The translations under genes and the position numbers were made by a program. Below, in pieces: positions 18,040 to 26,490 of a stretch of DNA of 47,758 nucleotides (position 1 is the first letter of the stretch; the number at the start of each line of letters is the position of its first letter). The stretch is from Desulfotomaculaceae bacterium. Lineage in GTDB: Bacteria; Bacillota; Desulfotomaculia; Desulfotomaculales; Pelotomaculaceae. The stretch lies in contig JAQVOX010000003.1 in the NCBI GenBank assembly GCA_028702435.1, positions 1 to 47,758 of the forward strand, in the 5' to 3' direction. The notes below the pieces were generated by a model. That model did no database searches and was not told the DNA's origin. It saw nothing but the letters and a program-made list of their open reading frames with translations.

Positions 18040-18684
18040 ATGCCATATTTTATGATTCCTCCCGGGAACCACCGTTTACTGCCATTACCCTATCCTTATA
18101 ACGCTCTTGCTCCGGTCATTAGTTCAAATACTCTACAAATTCACCATAACCATCACCATCTTTCCTATGTAGAAGGCCTAAATAAGGCTGAGCTTAAAAT
18201 GGTAGAGGCACGTCAAAAGAAAGATTTCACCCTGATCAAACACTGGGAACGTGAACTGGCCTTTCATGGCTCCGGCCATATACTGCACAGTATCTACTGG
18301 ACTGTAATGACTCCTGTTGGAAGTGGTGGTCGGCCCGGAACTGAAACCATAAACCAAATCAACAATTATTTTGGCAATTTCCCTACTTTCCAGGAACAAT
18401 TTAGCGCCGCCGCAATAAATGTAGAAGCATCGGGATGGGCATTATTAGTTTGGCAGCCTGCCTGGGGACACATGGAAATCCTGAACGCCGAAAAGCACCA
18501 AAACTTGACCCAGTTGGGCAGCATCCCTATTTTAGTATTAGACGCCTGGGAACACGCGTATTACCTAGATTACCAATACCGGCGCGCTGATTATGTTAAG
18601 TCGTGGTGGCAATTAGTTAACTGGTACGAAGTGGAAAGAAGACTCCTTTTGGCAATGCAAGCACAAACACCTCTAACAAGGTAA
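18040..18684 (+). CDS. sodA: Fe/Mn superoxide dismutase
   Basis: A 214-residue Fe/Mn-type SOD that converts superoxide to peroxide and oxygen, protecting an anaerobe during air exposure. The metal ligands are seen in family context: the first His in LQIHHNHHHLSYV, the second in HGSGHILHSIYW, and Asp/His in LDAWEHAYYLDYQ. There is no obvious export signal, although the N terminus (MPYFMIPPGNHRLLPLPYPY) is longer than usual. I prefer ATG 18040 because AAGGGGG precedes it; ATG 18013 has no binding site. Fe versus Mn cannot be decided by eye. Confidence 0.93.
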   Translation: MPYFMIPPGNHRLLPLPYPYNALAPVISSNTLQIHHNHHHLSYVEGLNKAELKMVEARQKKDFTLIKHWERELAFHGSGHILHSIYWTVMTPVGSGGRPGTETINQINNYFGNFPTFQEQFSAAAINVEASGWALLVWQPAWGHMEILNAEKHQNLTQLGSIPILVLDAWEHAYYLDYQYRRADYVKSWWQLVNWYEVERRLLLAMQAQTPLTR

Positions 18685-18831
18685 AACCCCGGTCGCAGAA
18701 AATTAGTGAGGTGTTGAAGCTCAGGAAAAATAAAAAACCTCTGATTGCGACAGAGGCTGATCTTAATAAACCAATCCCCGTCCCTAGCGGCAAGGGAATT
18801 TTTCTCGCCATAATAGCATGACCCAGAACGA

Positions 18832-18870
18832 ATTACCAGCCAGGGAGAGCAAGCCCTGGCTGGTAATTTT
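18832..18870 (+). terminator. Terminator downstream of sodA
   Basis: ATTACCAGCCAGGG pairs perfectly with CCCTGGCTGGTAAT (14 bp, 8-base loop) and is followed by TTT. A smaller hairpin (CCTCTG/CAGAGG) lies near 18740. The stretch 18685-19006 contains these hairpins and no gene. Confidence 0.7.
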
Positions 18871-18947
18871 AGTATGTCAAACACACTACTTAACATCACT
18901 ACTGAGATTATCATAACTATGGTCACGGATTCAGGCTTTATTATAGG

Positions 18948-18981
18948 TAGAGCCATGCCGTTCTTCCCGGGCATGGCTCTA
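18948..18981 (-). terminator. Hairpin at the 3' side of the UPF0173 gene
   Basis: TAGAGCCATGCC and GGCATGGCTCTA form a perfect 12-bp stem with a 10-base loop, about 25 bases beyond the stop codon of the minus-strand hydrolase gene. Confidence 0.6.
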
Positions 18982-19006
18982 ATTAATTCTCTAGTATACT
19001 GTGAGT

Positions 19007-19705
19007 TTAAATTGTGACTTCCTGTCCTGGTTTAATAGCCTCTACTTTAACTTCAGGTGCTTTTTTTCTGGCTAAATCAATAAATTCTCCTGCGTCCTGA
19101 ACGAGGATGGGGAATGTCTGGTAATGAATGGGGATTACTTTTTTCGGCTTGAGCAGGGTGAGGCTGACCGCTGCCTGGAGCGGGTTCATCGTAAAAACAC
19201 TACCAATTGGTATCAGTGCCAGATCAATGTCGTAAATGTCACCAAAGAGCCCCATGCTGGCAAAAATACCAGTATCCCCGGCATGATATATTGTTTTCCC
19301 GTCTTCTAAAGTAATAATGTAGCCGGCGGGGTTTCCGGCAGTGCCGGAGTGAAATGCCTGGGTCATGGTAATTTTAACGCCAGCTATTTCTACTTGACCT
19401 CCAATATTCATGCCCATCCCAAAGATGATGTTATCAGCGCTTACTCCCGACTTTTGCAGTGTATCCACTAACTCAGGCTGTGCAATCACTGTGGCGCCTG
19501 TTGCTTTTACCAGATCTGGGATGTCAGTGCCAAGGTGGTCAAAATGGTCATGAGTAACCAAAATGATGTCAGCCTTTTTAATATCTTCTTTTTTAACCGG
19601 ACAGCTTGCATTTCCTGAAATCCAGGGGTCTATTAAGATGACAGTCCCTTTTTCAGTGGTAATATGACATGCGGCGTGTCCTAGCCATTTAACACTGTTA
19701 GCCAT
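19007..19705 (-). CDS. UPF0173 metal-dependent hydrolase (MBL fold)
   Basis: A 232-residue member of the UPF0173 (YtkL/UlaG-like) family. It has the zinc motif THDHFDHLG, GHAACHI near the N terminus, FHSGTAG, the HAGDTGIF strand and the late His in IPIHYQTFP. The length is normal for the family. The substrate is not established. It is monocistronic, with a ribosome binding site (TAGGAGGAAAAAT) just before ATG. Confidence 0.9.
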   Translation of the reverse strand: MANSVKWLGHAACHITTEKGTVILIDPWISGNASCPVKKEDIKKADIILVTHDHFDHLGTDIPDLVKATGATVIAQPELVDTLQKSGVSADNIIFGMGMNIGGQVEIAGVKITMTQAFHSGTAGNPAGYIITLEDGKTIYHAGDTGIFASMGLFGDIYDIDLALIPIGSVFTMNPLQAAVSLTLLKPKKVIPIHYQTFPILVQDAGEFIDLARKKAPEVKVEAIKPGQEVTI

Positions 19706-19843
19706 ATTTTTCCTCCTAAAATATAAAATAATATCAAGTATTTCTATATAAAATATTTTTTCCTACATATTCCTAAAAAGCCTGTTCCAGCAAGCAGGTG
19801 AGTTTAGTGTCCACAGGGGATTCAGCTTCTTTGTTGCTATAAT

Positions 19844-20434
19844 CTATATTTTAATTATTACATCTCCACTCGTGAGGGCTTCAATAGTATCATACATGTT
19901 CGTAGTAGTTCCTACTTGAAGTTTATCTTTCAATTGGTAAAAATCAAGGCAAGTGCCACAGGACTTAATTTCTATTCCATGTTCGAGGAGCTTTTTTAAT
20001 GAATTCAATACTGGCGAGTTCTCTGTCGTTAAAAAGACTCCTTCATTCAAAAAGATGATCCGGCTAGGCTTATTAGTGGCAGAAGGCAGGGTATTGATGA
20101 AACCTTCAATCAATATTTTGCCCAGTTCATCATTAGTACCAATTTTATTACAGGTGATCAGGAAAGTTGTGCAGGAACTCAGAGCTTGTTTGGGCGCCTG
20201 GGGTTCATCACAGCTGTTACAGCCGTCTTTTTTGCGGATAAGCAGTTTCCATCCACCCGTAGTTGTGCTTACTTCCATATCGCAATTGTAGCTGTAACAA
20301 AATTTCCTGATGTTCTCTTTTGGTATTTCGCTATCAACCAGCACCTCAAATTCTTTCTCGCCGTCATCAATAGACCTTTTAGTAAGCAGCACCGGCTCCG
20401 GACAGGCTAAACCTCTTGCGTCTATGGTTTTCAC
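19844..20434 (-). CDS. yedF: YedF-like selenium-metabolism protein (TusA + DsrE domains)
   Basis: A 196-residue fusion. The N-terminal TusA-like domain has the sulfur/selenium carrier Cys in ARGLACPEPV (Cys11). The C-terminal DsrE/DsrF-like domain carries SCGTCLDFY. This architecture is known as the selenium-associated YedF family, found near SelD and selenium-dependent molybdenum hydroxylase genes. It lies 9 bases after the cysteine-desulfurase-like gene and shares its operon. A role in moving persulfide or selenide from the desulfurase is the likely job. No selD or hydroxylase gene is in the window. Confidence 0.85.
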   Translation of the reverse strand: MKTIDARGLACPEPVLLTKRSIDDGEKEFEVLVDSEIPKENIRKFCYSYNCDMEVSTTTGGWKLLIRKKDGCNSCDEPQAPKQALSSCTTFLITCNKIGTNDELGKILIEGFINTLPSATNKPSRIIFLNEGVFLTTENSPVLNSLKKLLEHGIEIKSCGTCLDFYQLKDKLQVGTTTNMYDTIEALTSGDVIIKI

Positions 20435-20443
20435 TTTGTTTAT

Positions 20444-21595
20444 CTACTCCTTCCTTTTAGATATTTGGTTCAGGGCTTTTAAGCTTATATTAATTTCTTC
20501 AATATTATTAAAAGGTCCAAAGGCAAACCTTATCGTTCCCTGCGGAAAGGCGCCGATTGTTTTATGGGCAGACGGAGCGCAGTGCAAGCCTGGCCTGCAG
20601 GCAATATCATAATCCCGGTCCAGGGTGTAGGCAACTTCTGACGGATCATATCCGAAAATATTCAGGCTTACCACTGAGACCCGTTTGTTAATATCCTGCG
20701 GCCCGTATAGCCGGACACCTGCTATTTTGGCTGCGTTTCTAATAAAGATCTCCGTTAAATCCATTTCTATTTGCCTAATTTTCATTACACCATGCTCTAA
20801 AACATATTTTACGCCGGCGCCCAGACCGGCAATGCCAATTATGTTAAGGGTTCCTGATTCTAGTTGATCCGGCATCAGCTCCGGCTGAATTTCCCGCTCG
20901 GAATTACTGCCGGTGCCGCCTCGCATGAGGGGTTCTATTTCTATGCCCTCCCTTATGTACAGTCCGCCGGTGCCCTGGGGCCCCATTAGCGCCTTGTGCC
21001 CGGTAAACGCCAGCATATCAAGGCCGTCAGCAGTAACGTCAACTGGGTAGGCGCCTGCTGTTTGAGCAGCGTCGATCAGGGTATGGCTACCATAATTTTT
21101 GGCAATTTGTGCAATAGCACTGATAGGGGCCACAGTGCCAGTGACGTTAGAGGCGTGGCTTAACACTATTAACTTAATTTTTTCTTTTCTTAATATATCT
21201 TCGAAGGCAACCGGATCCACAATTCCCTCTTGATTTGCTTGAACAATAAATATCTTTATTTTTCCTATCTGCTCTAAATACCGGAGCGGGCGCATCACGC
21301 TGTTATGCTCCATGGAGGTCGTGATTACCTGATCGCCTTTTTTTAGAAAACCGTTGATCGCTAAATTCAGGCTCTCAGTGACATTTTTAGTAAATACCAT
21401 CCTGGCGCTGTCCTTGATGTTGAAAAGCTCCGCCAGGTATTCACGGGTGTCAAAAACCAGTTCACTTGCCTCGATGGCCATTTTGTGCCCACTTCTACCA
21501 GTATTTCCTCCTATGTTAAAAAAATAATTTTCCATTGCAGCCATGACCACCTTAGGTTTGGGGAAACTGGTTGCAGCGTTATCAAAGTAAATCAA
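20444..21595 (-). CDS. Cysteine desulfurase / selenocysteine lyase-like protein
   Basis: A 383-residue PLP enzyme of aminotransferase class V. The Schiff-base lysine lies in FTGHKALMGPQGTGG, the PLP-binding His/Asp region is seen as LSHASNVTG and LIDAAQTAGA, and the active Cys is in CRPGLHCAPSAHKTIG. It belongs to the EF2568-type group that accompanies YedF and DUF3343, rather than to the IscS group that feeds Fe-S assembly; no iscU or sufU is adjacent. It probably delivers sulfur or selenium to YedF. The start overlaps the DUF3343 gene by 14 bases. Confidence 0.88.
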   Translation of the reverse strand: MIYFDNAATSFPKPKVVMAAMENYFFNIGGNTGRSGHKMAIEASELVFDTREYLAELFNIKDSARMVFTKNVTESLNLAINGFLKKGDQVITTSMEHNSVMRPLRYLEQIGKIKIFIVQANQEGIVDPVAFEDILRKEKIKLIVLSHASNVTGTVAPISAIAQIAKNYGSHTLIDAAQTAGAYPVDVTADGLDMLAFTGHKALMGPQGTGGLYIREGIEIEPLMRGGTGSNSEREIQPELMPDQLESGTLNIIGIAGLGAGVKYVLEHGVMKIRQIEMDLTEIFIRNAAKIAGVRLYGPQDINKRVSVVSLNIFGYDPSEVAYTLDRDYDIACRPGLHCAPSAHKTIGAFPQGTIRFAFGPFNNIEEINISLKALNQISKRKE

Positions 21596-21800
21596 TCCTG
21601 AAGAGCACCCCCTTTAAGCGTAGTATTTCTAGTGCCTGGTCCAGAACGGTCTTTTCAATTTTCAGGGACATGCCACACTCAGCAGAAACTTTTTTAGGAG
21701 TAGGGATTATTTCGTGAGCGATATAGGCTTTTTGCAGCGCTTTTTTTGCTTTAATGACATCATGGGTTGACTGAAAAATAATAAAAAATTCTGCAGACAC
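21582..21800 (-). CDS. DUF3343 protein
   Basis: A 72-residue single-domain protein (FFIIFQSTHDVIKAKKAL, IIPTPKKVSAECGMSL) of the putative Se/S carrier family DUF3343. The single Cys lies in the conserved AECGMSL context and could carry persulfide or selenide. It is the first gene of the DUF3343 - desulfurase - YedF operon. The start is GTG after GGGAGGATC. No mechanism is established for the family. Confidence 0.85.
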   Translation of the reverse strand: MSAEFFIIFQSTHDVIKAKKALQKAYIAHEIIPTPKKVSAECGMSLKIEKTVLDQALEILRLKGVLFRIDLL

Positions 21801-22156
21801 GTATGATCCTCCCTCCTACCTATTGAACACATTTTAAAATTAGGGTTTTCTTAGAGTTGCAGCTATTTCTCGGGATAGCCTGCCCAATAATCAGGATTTT
21901 CAGTAAACTGAGCGAGTGAGGTTTTGTTTTAAACTTTGTAGAGATAGGTATCTAATAAAGTACTTTTATAATAGTAACATATAATAAACTTATATTAATA
22001 AAAAATATACTTATAGTATTTTTAAAATCATAAAAAAAACTTATTGCTTTGCCTGATTATCTGCCGGCTTCATGCGACAATAGTTAAGTATATAAAATAA
22101 ACCTATTTTGTGATATAGTTCCTGTAAAGGGTAATTACGGGAGGACGGAGTGAAGC
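21801..22156. other. AT-rich divergent intergenic region
   Basis: It separates two divergent genes and should contain both promoters. No ORF, RNA or clear repeat stands out. TTG 22157 of the DUF441 gene is preceded by GGAGGACGGAG. Confidence 0.5.
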
Positions 22157-22603
22157 TTGAGTCAATCGATTATTATTTTAACCGCCGTTGCCCTCCTCGG
22201 TATAATTGGCAAAAATAGTTCAGTGGCGGTAGCAGCAGGGGTGCTGCTAGTTTTTCGGCTGCTTGTTGGGGAGAGGCCTGTTCCACACTTGGAGGAGCAT
22301 ATCTTAAAGGTAGGCATTACCGTAATCACATTGGCAGTGCTGGTGCCATTCGCTACTGGTGAGGTCGGCATAGGGTCACTATTAAATTCTTTCAGGAGTT
22401 ACCCAGGCTTTTTATCTATCCTGGTTGGCATAATCATAGCCTATCTGGGCGGCAAGGGTGTAACTTTTCTGACAAGTCAGCCACAGGTTCTTATCGGATT
22501 ATTGATCGGCACGATCATCGGTGTCGCTTTTTTCAAAGGTGTGCCTGTTGGCCCGCTTATTGGCGCGGGAATTGTGGCTATGATTTTGTCTAAAATATCT
22601 TGA
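22157..22603 (+). CDS. DUF441 / UPF0756 membrane protein
   Basis: A 148-residue integral membrane protein with about four hydrophobic segments, for example IIILTAVALLGIIG at the start, HILKVGITVITLAVLVPFAT in the middle and a Gly-rich last helix pair. The pattern LLGIIGKNSSVAVAAGVLL is typical of the DUF441 (YtwI) family, which is conserved in spore formers and has no assigned function. The start is TTG. Its 3' end overlaps the convergent Cys-rich gene by 14 bases. Confidence 0.88.
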   Translation: MSQSIIILTAVALLGIIGKNSSVAVAAGVLLVFRLLVGERPVPHLEEHILKVGITVITLAVLVPFATGEVGIGSLLNSFRSYPGFLSILVGIIIAYLGGKGVTFLTSQPQVLIGLLIGTIIGVAFFKGVPVGPLIGAGIVAMILSKIS

Positions 22604-23150
22604 TACCCGGGTAAACAACATACGGCCTGCAACCTTCCCTTTCGCGCTCCCTTGAGTCCATTTCCACTAGGTCACGGATGCGCGAATCCCTCAGGAGTTC
22701 TTGCCAACACCGGGCTGTTATTTCAGCAAAATCTTTTCTTAACGGTGTTCTACCGGTAATGAGCGGGCACATATATGGCAACTTCAGTGTTTCATGGATC
22801 AACAGTAAAGTATTGTCTTTCAATAAATGGGGTGCTAAGGGGAAGAAGCGGCAGTTCAGAGGGCGTTGTTCTCTAGGGCATGATCTTGTGCAGCGAATAA
22901 AGTGTACAGGAAATCCCCAGGATGGCGGAAAATCATCTTCGGCAGGGTTACGATGCTCCCATTGTAGCCAGTTTTCTTTTCCGGTAAACATGCGTTCTTC
23001 ACCTGGGTACAGGTAAACGCCCAAATTATCCTCGCTGTCCGGCTGGCAGCAAATCTTGCCGCAGAGTTCTCCACAGTCACTATATATAGGGGTGAGGGTG
23101 CTGGTGATGTCATAGAGTTCTTTATAATTTACTATCATCTTACTTGACAT
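22590..23150 (-). CDS. Cys-rich YkgJ-like metal-binding protein
   Basis: A 186-residue soluble protein with many cysteines. A cluster CGELCGKICC near residue 26 and later CTRSCPREQRPLNCRFFP recall the zinc- or iron-chelating CxxxCxxxCC family (YkgJ type). A third region has YMCPL and ARCW. These are consistent with a Fe-S or zinc cluster. Function is unknown. It is preceded by its own promoter region and is convergent and overlapping with the DUF441 gene. Confidence 0.65.
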   Translation of the reverse strand: MSSKMIVNYKELYDITSTLTPIYSDCGELCGKICCQPDSEDNLGVYLYPGEERMFTGKENWLQWEHRNPAEDDFPPSWGFPVHFIRCTRSCPREQRPLNCRFFPLAPHLLKDNTLLLIHETLKLPYMCPLITGRTPLRKDFAEITARCWQELLRDSRIRDLVEMDSREREREGCRPYVVYPGIKIF

Positions 23151-23276
23151 TACATACTGCCCTCCATGGGTAGTAAGTACCTATAAAAAAACATTGTATA
23201 GCGTATTGTCCTTAAATGCCTTTGCACCATGCTCAGATCATATACCATTAATAAAAATAATCAACACTATATTCAG

Positions 23277-23292
23277 CATAGTCTGGTATGAT
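23277..23292 (+). promoter_or_regulatory. Promoter-like element, copy 1
   Basis: CATAGTCTGGTATGAT differs in one base from the element upstream of the isomerase gene at 25526. TGGTATGAT resembles an extended -10. AACACTAT precedes it, with 6 more bases of spacing than in copy 2. It lies about 110 bases upstream of the PBP start, where a second TATAAT-like box (about 23360) also occurs. Confidence 0.4.
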
Positions 23293-23401
23293 TTTTGAGC
23301 GTTGCCATGAAAATCATAAGAAAAGGCACGCATAAGTTGTTTTTGATGTATAATTAGTATAATTATTACGGTATCTGAAAGCTATAAGGAGTTCTAATAT
23401 T

Positions 23402-25453
23402 ATGGCCGGAAACTGGCATAATGTAGCAAAGGTATTTATTCATATCCCTCTGCTGATTTTTTTGGCGGCTTTGCCGTTTATTATTTGGGGGTATTATTAT
23501 GCTAACCAGGTATTAGCAGATTTTTCCGGCGAAAAAGCTGATATAGACGTATTTGATCAAAATTCCGTTCTTTATGGGGATAACGATAACTTAATTTACG
23601 AAATTCATGGTGAAATAAACCGCACCCCCGTGCCGTTGGAGCAAATTCCAGAACATGTGCAAAAAGCATTTGTGGCCATTGAGGACAAAAGATTTTATGA
23701 CCACCGTGGGGTTGACTTAAAGGCAATTTTTCGTGCTGCGTTCAATTACTGCAAGCTAGGCCGGATCACAGAGGGCGCCAGTACTATTACCCAGCAAGTG
23801 GTAAAGCTTTATTTCTTATCACCAGAGCAAACTCTGGAGCGAAAAATAAAAGAGGCCTTTATTGCCCTAGAGTTTGAGCGACGGTATAGTAAAGACAAGA
23901 TACTGGAGCTATACCTGAACCGGGTCTATTTCGGGGAGGGTGCCTATGGCATTCAAAGTGCGGCGAAAGTATATTTTAATAAGGAATCCGGAGCAATCAC
24001 ACTGGCTGAAGGGGCCCTGCTGGCCGCCCTGGTGCAGGCCCCCAGCGCTTATGATCCTTTTTTGAATGCGGAAGGCTCCTTGCAGCGTCGAAATGTGGTG
24101 CTGGAAAAAATGATCGAACAAGAGTTTATTGCAAAAGAGCAGGGGACCGAGGCCCGGCAAAAACCTATCGAACTAAAAGATGAAGTAAAGCCGGAAAACT
24201 ATAACTCTTATTTTATTGATTATGTAATTAGTGAAGCTATCGCTATCGTGGGTGGTGAAAAGCTTTTTAAAGGCGGGCTAAAAATATATACGACCCTAGA
24301 GCCGGAGATACAAAAAAAAGCGGAAGAGATATTTGCGCGCGACTACTTATTCCCGGCTAAAGGAGTGGAGGCAGCCCTGGCGATGGTAGAGAACGGCACC
24401 GGGGCAATAAAATCATTAGTTGGTGGAAGACATTACGAAACCAAGCGGGGGTTTAACCGTGCTACCCAGATGTTTAGGCAGCCTGGTTCCACCTTTAAGC
24501 CTATAGCGGTTTATGCACCAGCCTTTGAAATGGGCTACAGGCCGGAATCGGTAATTTTAGACACGCCCTTTAAGGTTGGTACCTATGAGCCGCAGAATGC
24601 CGGCGGTGGCTATTATGGGGCGATCAGTATCAGGACAGCTATGCAATGGTCCCGCAATGTTGCCGCTGTCAGGCTCTTGAATACAATCGGAGTTGATTTC
24701 GGCTTTGAAATGGCTAATAAAATGGGCTTTGAACTGGTCGAAGCAGACCGGTGCCTGCCTTTAGCACTAGGGGGGTTGACCAGGGGGGTCACCCCGTTGC
24801 AAATGGCCGGAGCTTACGCTACCTTTAGTAACCGCGGTATCTTTACCAGGCCATATGCGATCAAGTATATCGAGGACCCACAGGGCCAGGCCATATACCG
24901 GCGCACAGAGGGAAACCAGGTGATGAAAGCCTCGACAGCCGAGAACATGAAAGATGTTTTGCGTACAGTAGTGGATTCAGGTACAGGTTCCCGGGCCAGG
25001 ATTCGAGGGGTTGCGGTTTATGGTAAGACGGGCACCACCGAACTGCCGGATATCGCGGTATTTAAAGGCCTGAACGGTAATAAAGACGCCTGGTTTGTCG
25101 GTTCGACGGACCATTATACAACAGCGGTTTGGATGGGTTATGATGAAAAGGATATGGATAGGACGCACTATCTAACCTCCAGTGGCGGCAGTCAGCCGGC
25201 AGAGATCTTTCGCCTTGTAGTGGCTGGCGTCACGGGCGCAGATGCTCAACCCTTTGCGCGTAAACAGTATGTGACGCTACCGGTAGTGGGGCAGCAACCG
25301 GAAGAGCAAGAGCAATTAGCGGCTTCCGAAGAGACGAATGAGGGTAAAAAGGCTGACGGGGCTAAAGAAGTTGACGAGGTTAGAGAGGCAACAGGGCAAA
25401 GTGGGCCAAACGACCAGATAGAACCTCGAGATGAGCAGGATGAGGTGGAATAG
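23402..25453 (+). CDS. Class A penicillin-binding protein (transglycosylase/transpeptidase)
   Basis: A 683-residue bifunctional peptidoglycan synthase of the PBP1A type. A single N-terminal helix (about residues 11-38) anchors it. The GT51 domain has AIEDKRFYDHRGVD, EGASTITQQVVKLY and LELYLNRVYFGEGAYG. The transpeptidase has the serine SxxK in PGSTFKPI, SRN in WSRNVAA and KTGTTELPD. After the catalytic domain a tail of about 60 residues is rich in Glu, Asp and Gln and is probably disordered. It is monocistronic with the start after AAGGAG. It could serve vegetative or sporulation wall growth; the sequence does not tell which. Confidence 0.94.
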   Translation: MAGNWHNVAKVFIHIPLLIFLAALPFIIWGYYYANQVLADFSGEKADIDVFDQNSVLYGDNDNLIYEIHGEINRTPVPLEQIPEHVQKAFVAIEDKRFYDHRGVDLKAIFRAAFNYCKLGRITEGASTITQQVVKLYFLSPEQTLERKIKEAFIALEFERRYSKDKILELYLNRVYFGEGAYGIQSAAKVYFNKESGAITLAEGALLAALVQAPSAYDPFLNAEGSLQRRNVVLEKMIEQEFIAKEQGTEARQKPIELKDEVKPENYNSYFIDYVISEAIAIVGGEKLFKGGLKIYTTLEPEIQKKAEEIFARDYLFPAKGVEAALAMVENGTGAIKSLVGGRHYETKRGFNRATQMFRQPGSTFKPIAVYAPAFEMGYRPESVILDTPFKVGTYEPQNAGGGYYGAISIRTAMQWSRNVAAVRLLNTIGVDFGFEMANKMGFELVEADRCLPLALGGLTRGVTPLQMAGAYATFSNRGIFTRPYAIKYIEDPQGQAIYRRTEGNQVMKASTAENMKDVLRTVVDSGTGSRARIRGVAVYGKTGTTELPDIAVFKGLNGNKDAWFVGSTDHYTTAVWMGYDEKDMDRTHYLTSSGGSQPAEIFRLVVAGVTGADAQPFARKQYVTLPVVGQQPEEQEQLAASEETNEGKKADGAKEVDEVREATGQSGPNDQIEPRDEQDEVE

Positions 25454-25525
25454 CAACAAAATATATAATTTGTCGCTCAACTATATAGGTAAATAAGGAA
25501 AACCAACATGTATATTAAACACTAT

Positions 25526-25541
25526 CATAGTCTGGTATAAT
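25526..25541 (+). promoter_or_regulatory. Promoter-like element, copy 2
   Basis: CATAGTCTGGTATAAT contains TGG-TATAAT, an extended -10 sequence, about 75 bases upstream of the isomerase GTG. It repeats the element before the PBP gene. A good TTGACA is not present at -35, so another sigma factor or an activator may be involved. Confidence 0.5.
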
Positions 25542-25614
25542 ATACTTGTGATTTCTGATGTTATTTTATTGTTGCACAGATATAAAAAGGAGAGTAACGA
25601 AAGGAGGTGTCAAT

Positions 25615-26403
25615 GTGTTTAATACAATTATTTACAAAGTAAGTGGCAATGTGGCCTATATTACTCTTAACCGGCCGGAGGCCATGAACTCCCTGGATCC
25701 GGAAATATTGCGGGAGCTATTCGAGGCCTTGCAAGCATGTCACCACGATCAGGCTGTGCGCGTAGTGGTAATAACCGGCGCAGGAAAAGCGTTTTGTGCC
25801 GGCGGTGACCTGAAATGGATGATGTCTGTCCGGGATAATAATTGGAAGAACAGTTTTGACAGTTTAGTTAAAGACTTTAATAGCAATATTTTATATATCA
25901 GAAAAATAGAAAAGCCAGTGATCGCCGCTGTAAATGGGTTTGCCAGCGGAGCGGGCTTCAGCCTGGCGCTGGCCTGTGATCTGCGGGTGGGCAGTGAGAG
26001 CGCCAGGTTTAATCAGGCCTATGTTAAGATTGGTCTAACCCCCGATGGTGGCTCTTCCTTTTTTCTAACGAAAATGCTGGGGCCGGCCCGGGCTACGGAT
26101 TTTATATTTACCGGCCGCGTAGTTGATGCGCAGGAAGCTCTGGCCCTTGGTCTGGCCAATGAGGTGGCGCCTGATGATTCCTTTAGCGAAAGGGTGGAAC
26201 AGGTGGCAAAAAAAATTGCCGCAGGCCCGCCGCTGTCCTATGAAATGGCTAAAATATTGATCAACGAAGCTCTCTGGCCATCCTTAGAGGCACGGCTTGA
26301 TCAGGAGCGGGAATTTATTGTCAGCGCCAGCCTGAGTAATGATTTCGAAGAGGGATTGACAGCGTTTGTTAATAAAAGGAGACCGGTTTTTAAGGGTAAC
26401 TGA
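25615..26403 (+). CDS. Enoyl-CoA hydratase/isomerase family protein, PaaG-like
   Basis: A 262-residue crotonase-fold protein. The CoA and oxyanion-hole motifs ITGAGKAFCAGGDLKWM and NGFASGAGFSLALACDLR are intact. Both glutamates needed for hydration in rat enoyl-CoA hydratase (Glu144 and Glu164) are absent: the positions read FSLAL and NQAYVKIG. The Asp in GLTPDGGSS matches the catalytic Asp of PaaG-type isomerases. An acyl-CoA isomerase is therefore more likely than a hydratase. The GTG at 25615 is preceded by AAAGGAGGTG; the track start 57 bases upstream has none. The MBL gene follows after 87 bases. Confidence 0.87.
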   Translation: MFNTIIYKVSGNVAYITLNRPEAMNSLDPEILRELFEALQACHHDQAVRVVVITGAGKAFCAGGDLKWMMSVRDNNWKNSFDSLVKDFNSNILYIRKIEKPVIAAVNGFASGAGFSLALACDLRVGSESARFNQAYVKIGLTPDGGSSFFLTKMLGPARATDFIFTGRVVDAQEALALGLANEVAPDDSFSERVEQVAKKIAAGPPLSYEMAKILINEALWPSLEARLDQEREFIVSASLSNDFEEGLTAFVNKRRPVFKGN

Positions 26404-26490
26404 CCGGTAATTTATTCGTGTTAAGTATGGGCCGGCGGTAGACCCTGCCAGGTTCATATATTGAAGCGCTTTTCTACGGGGGGGAGTTTT

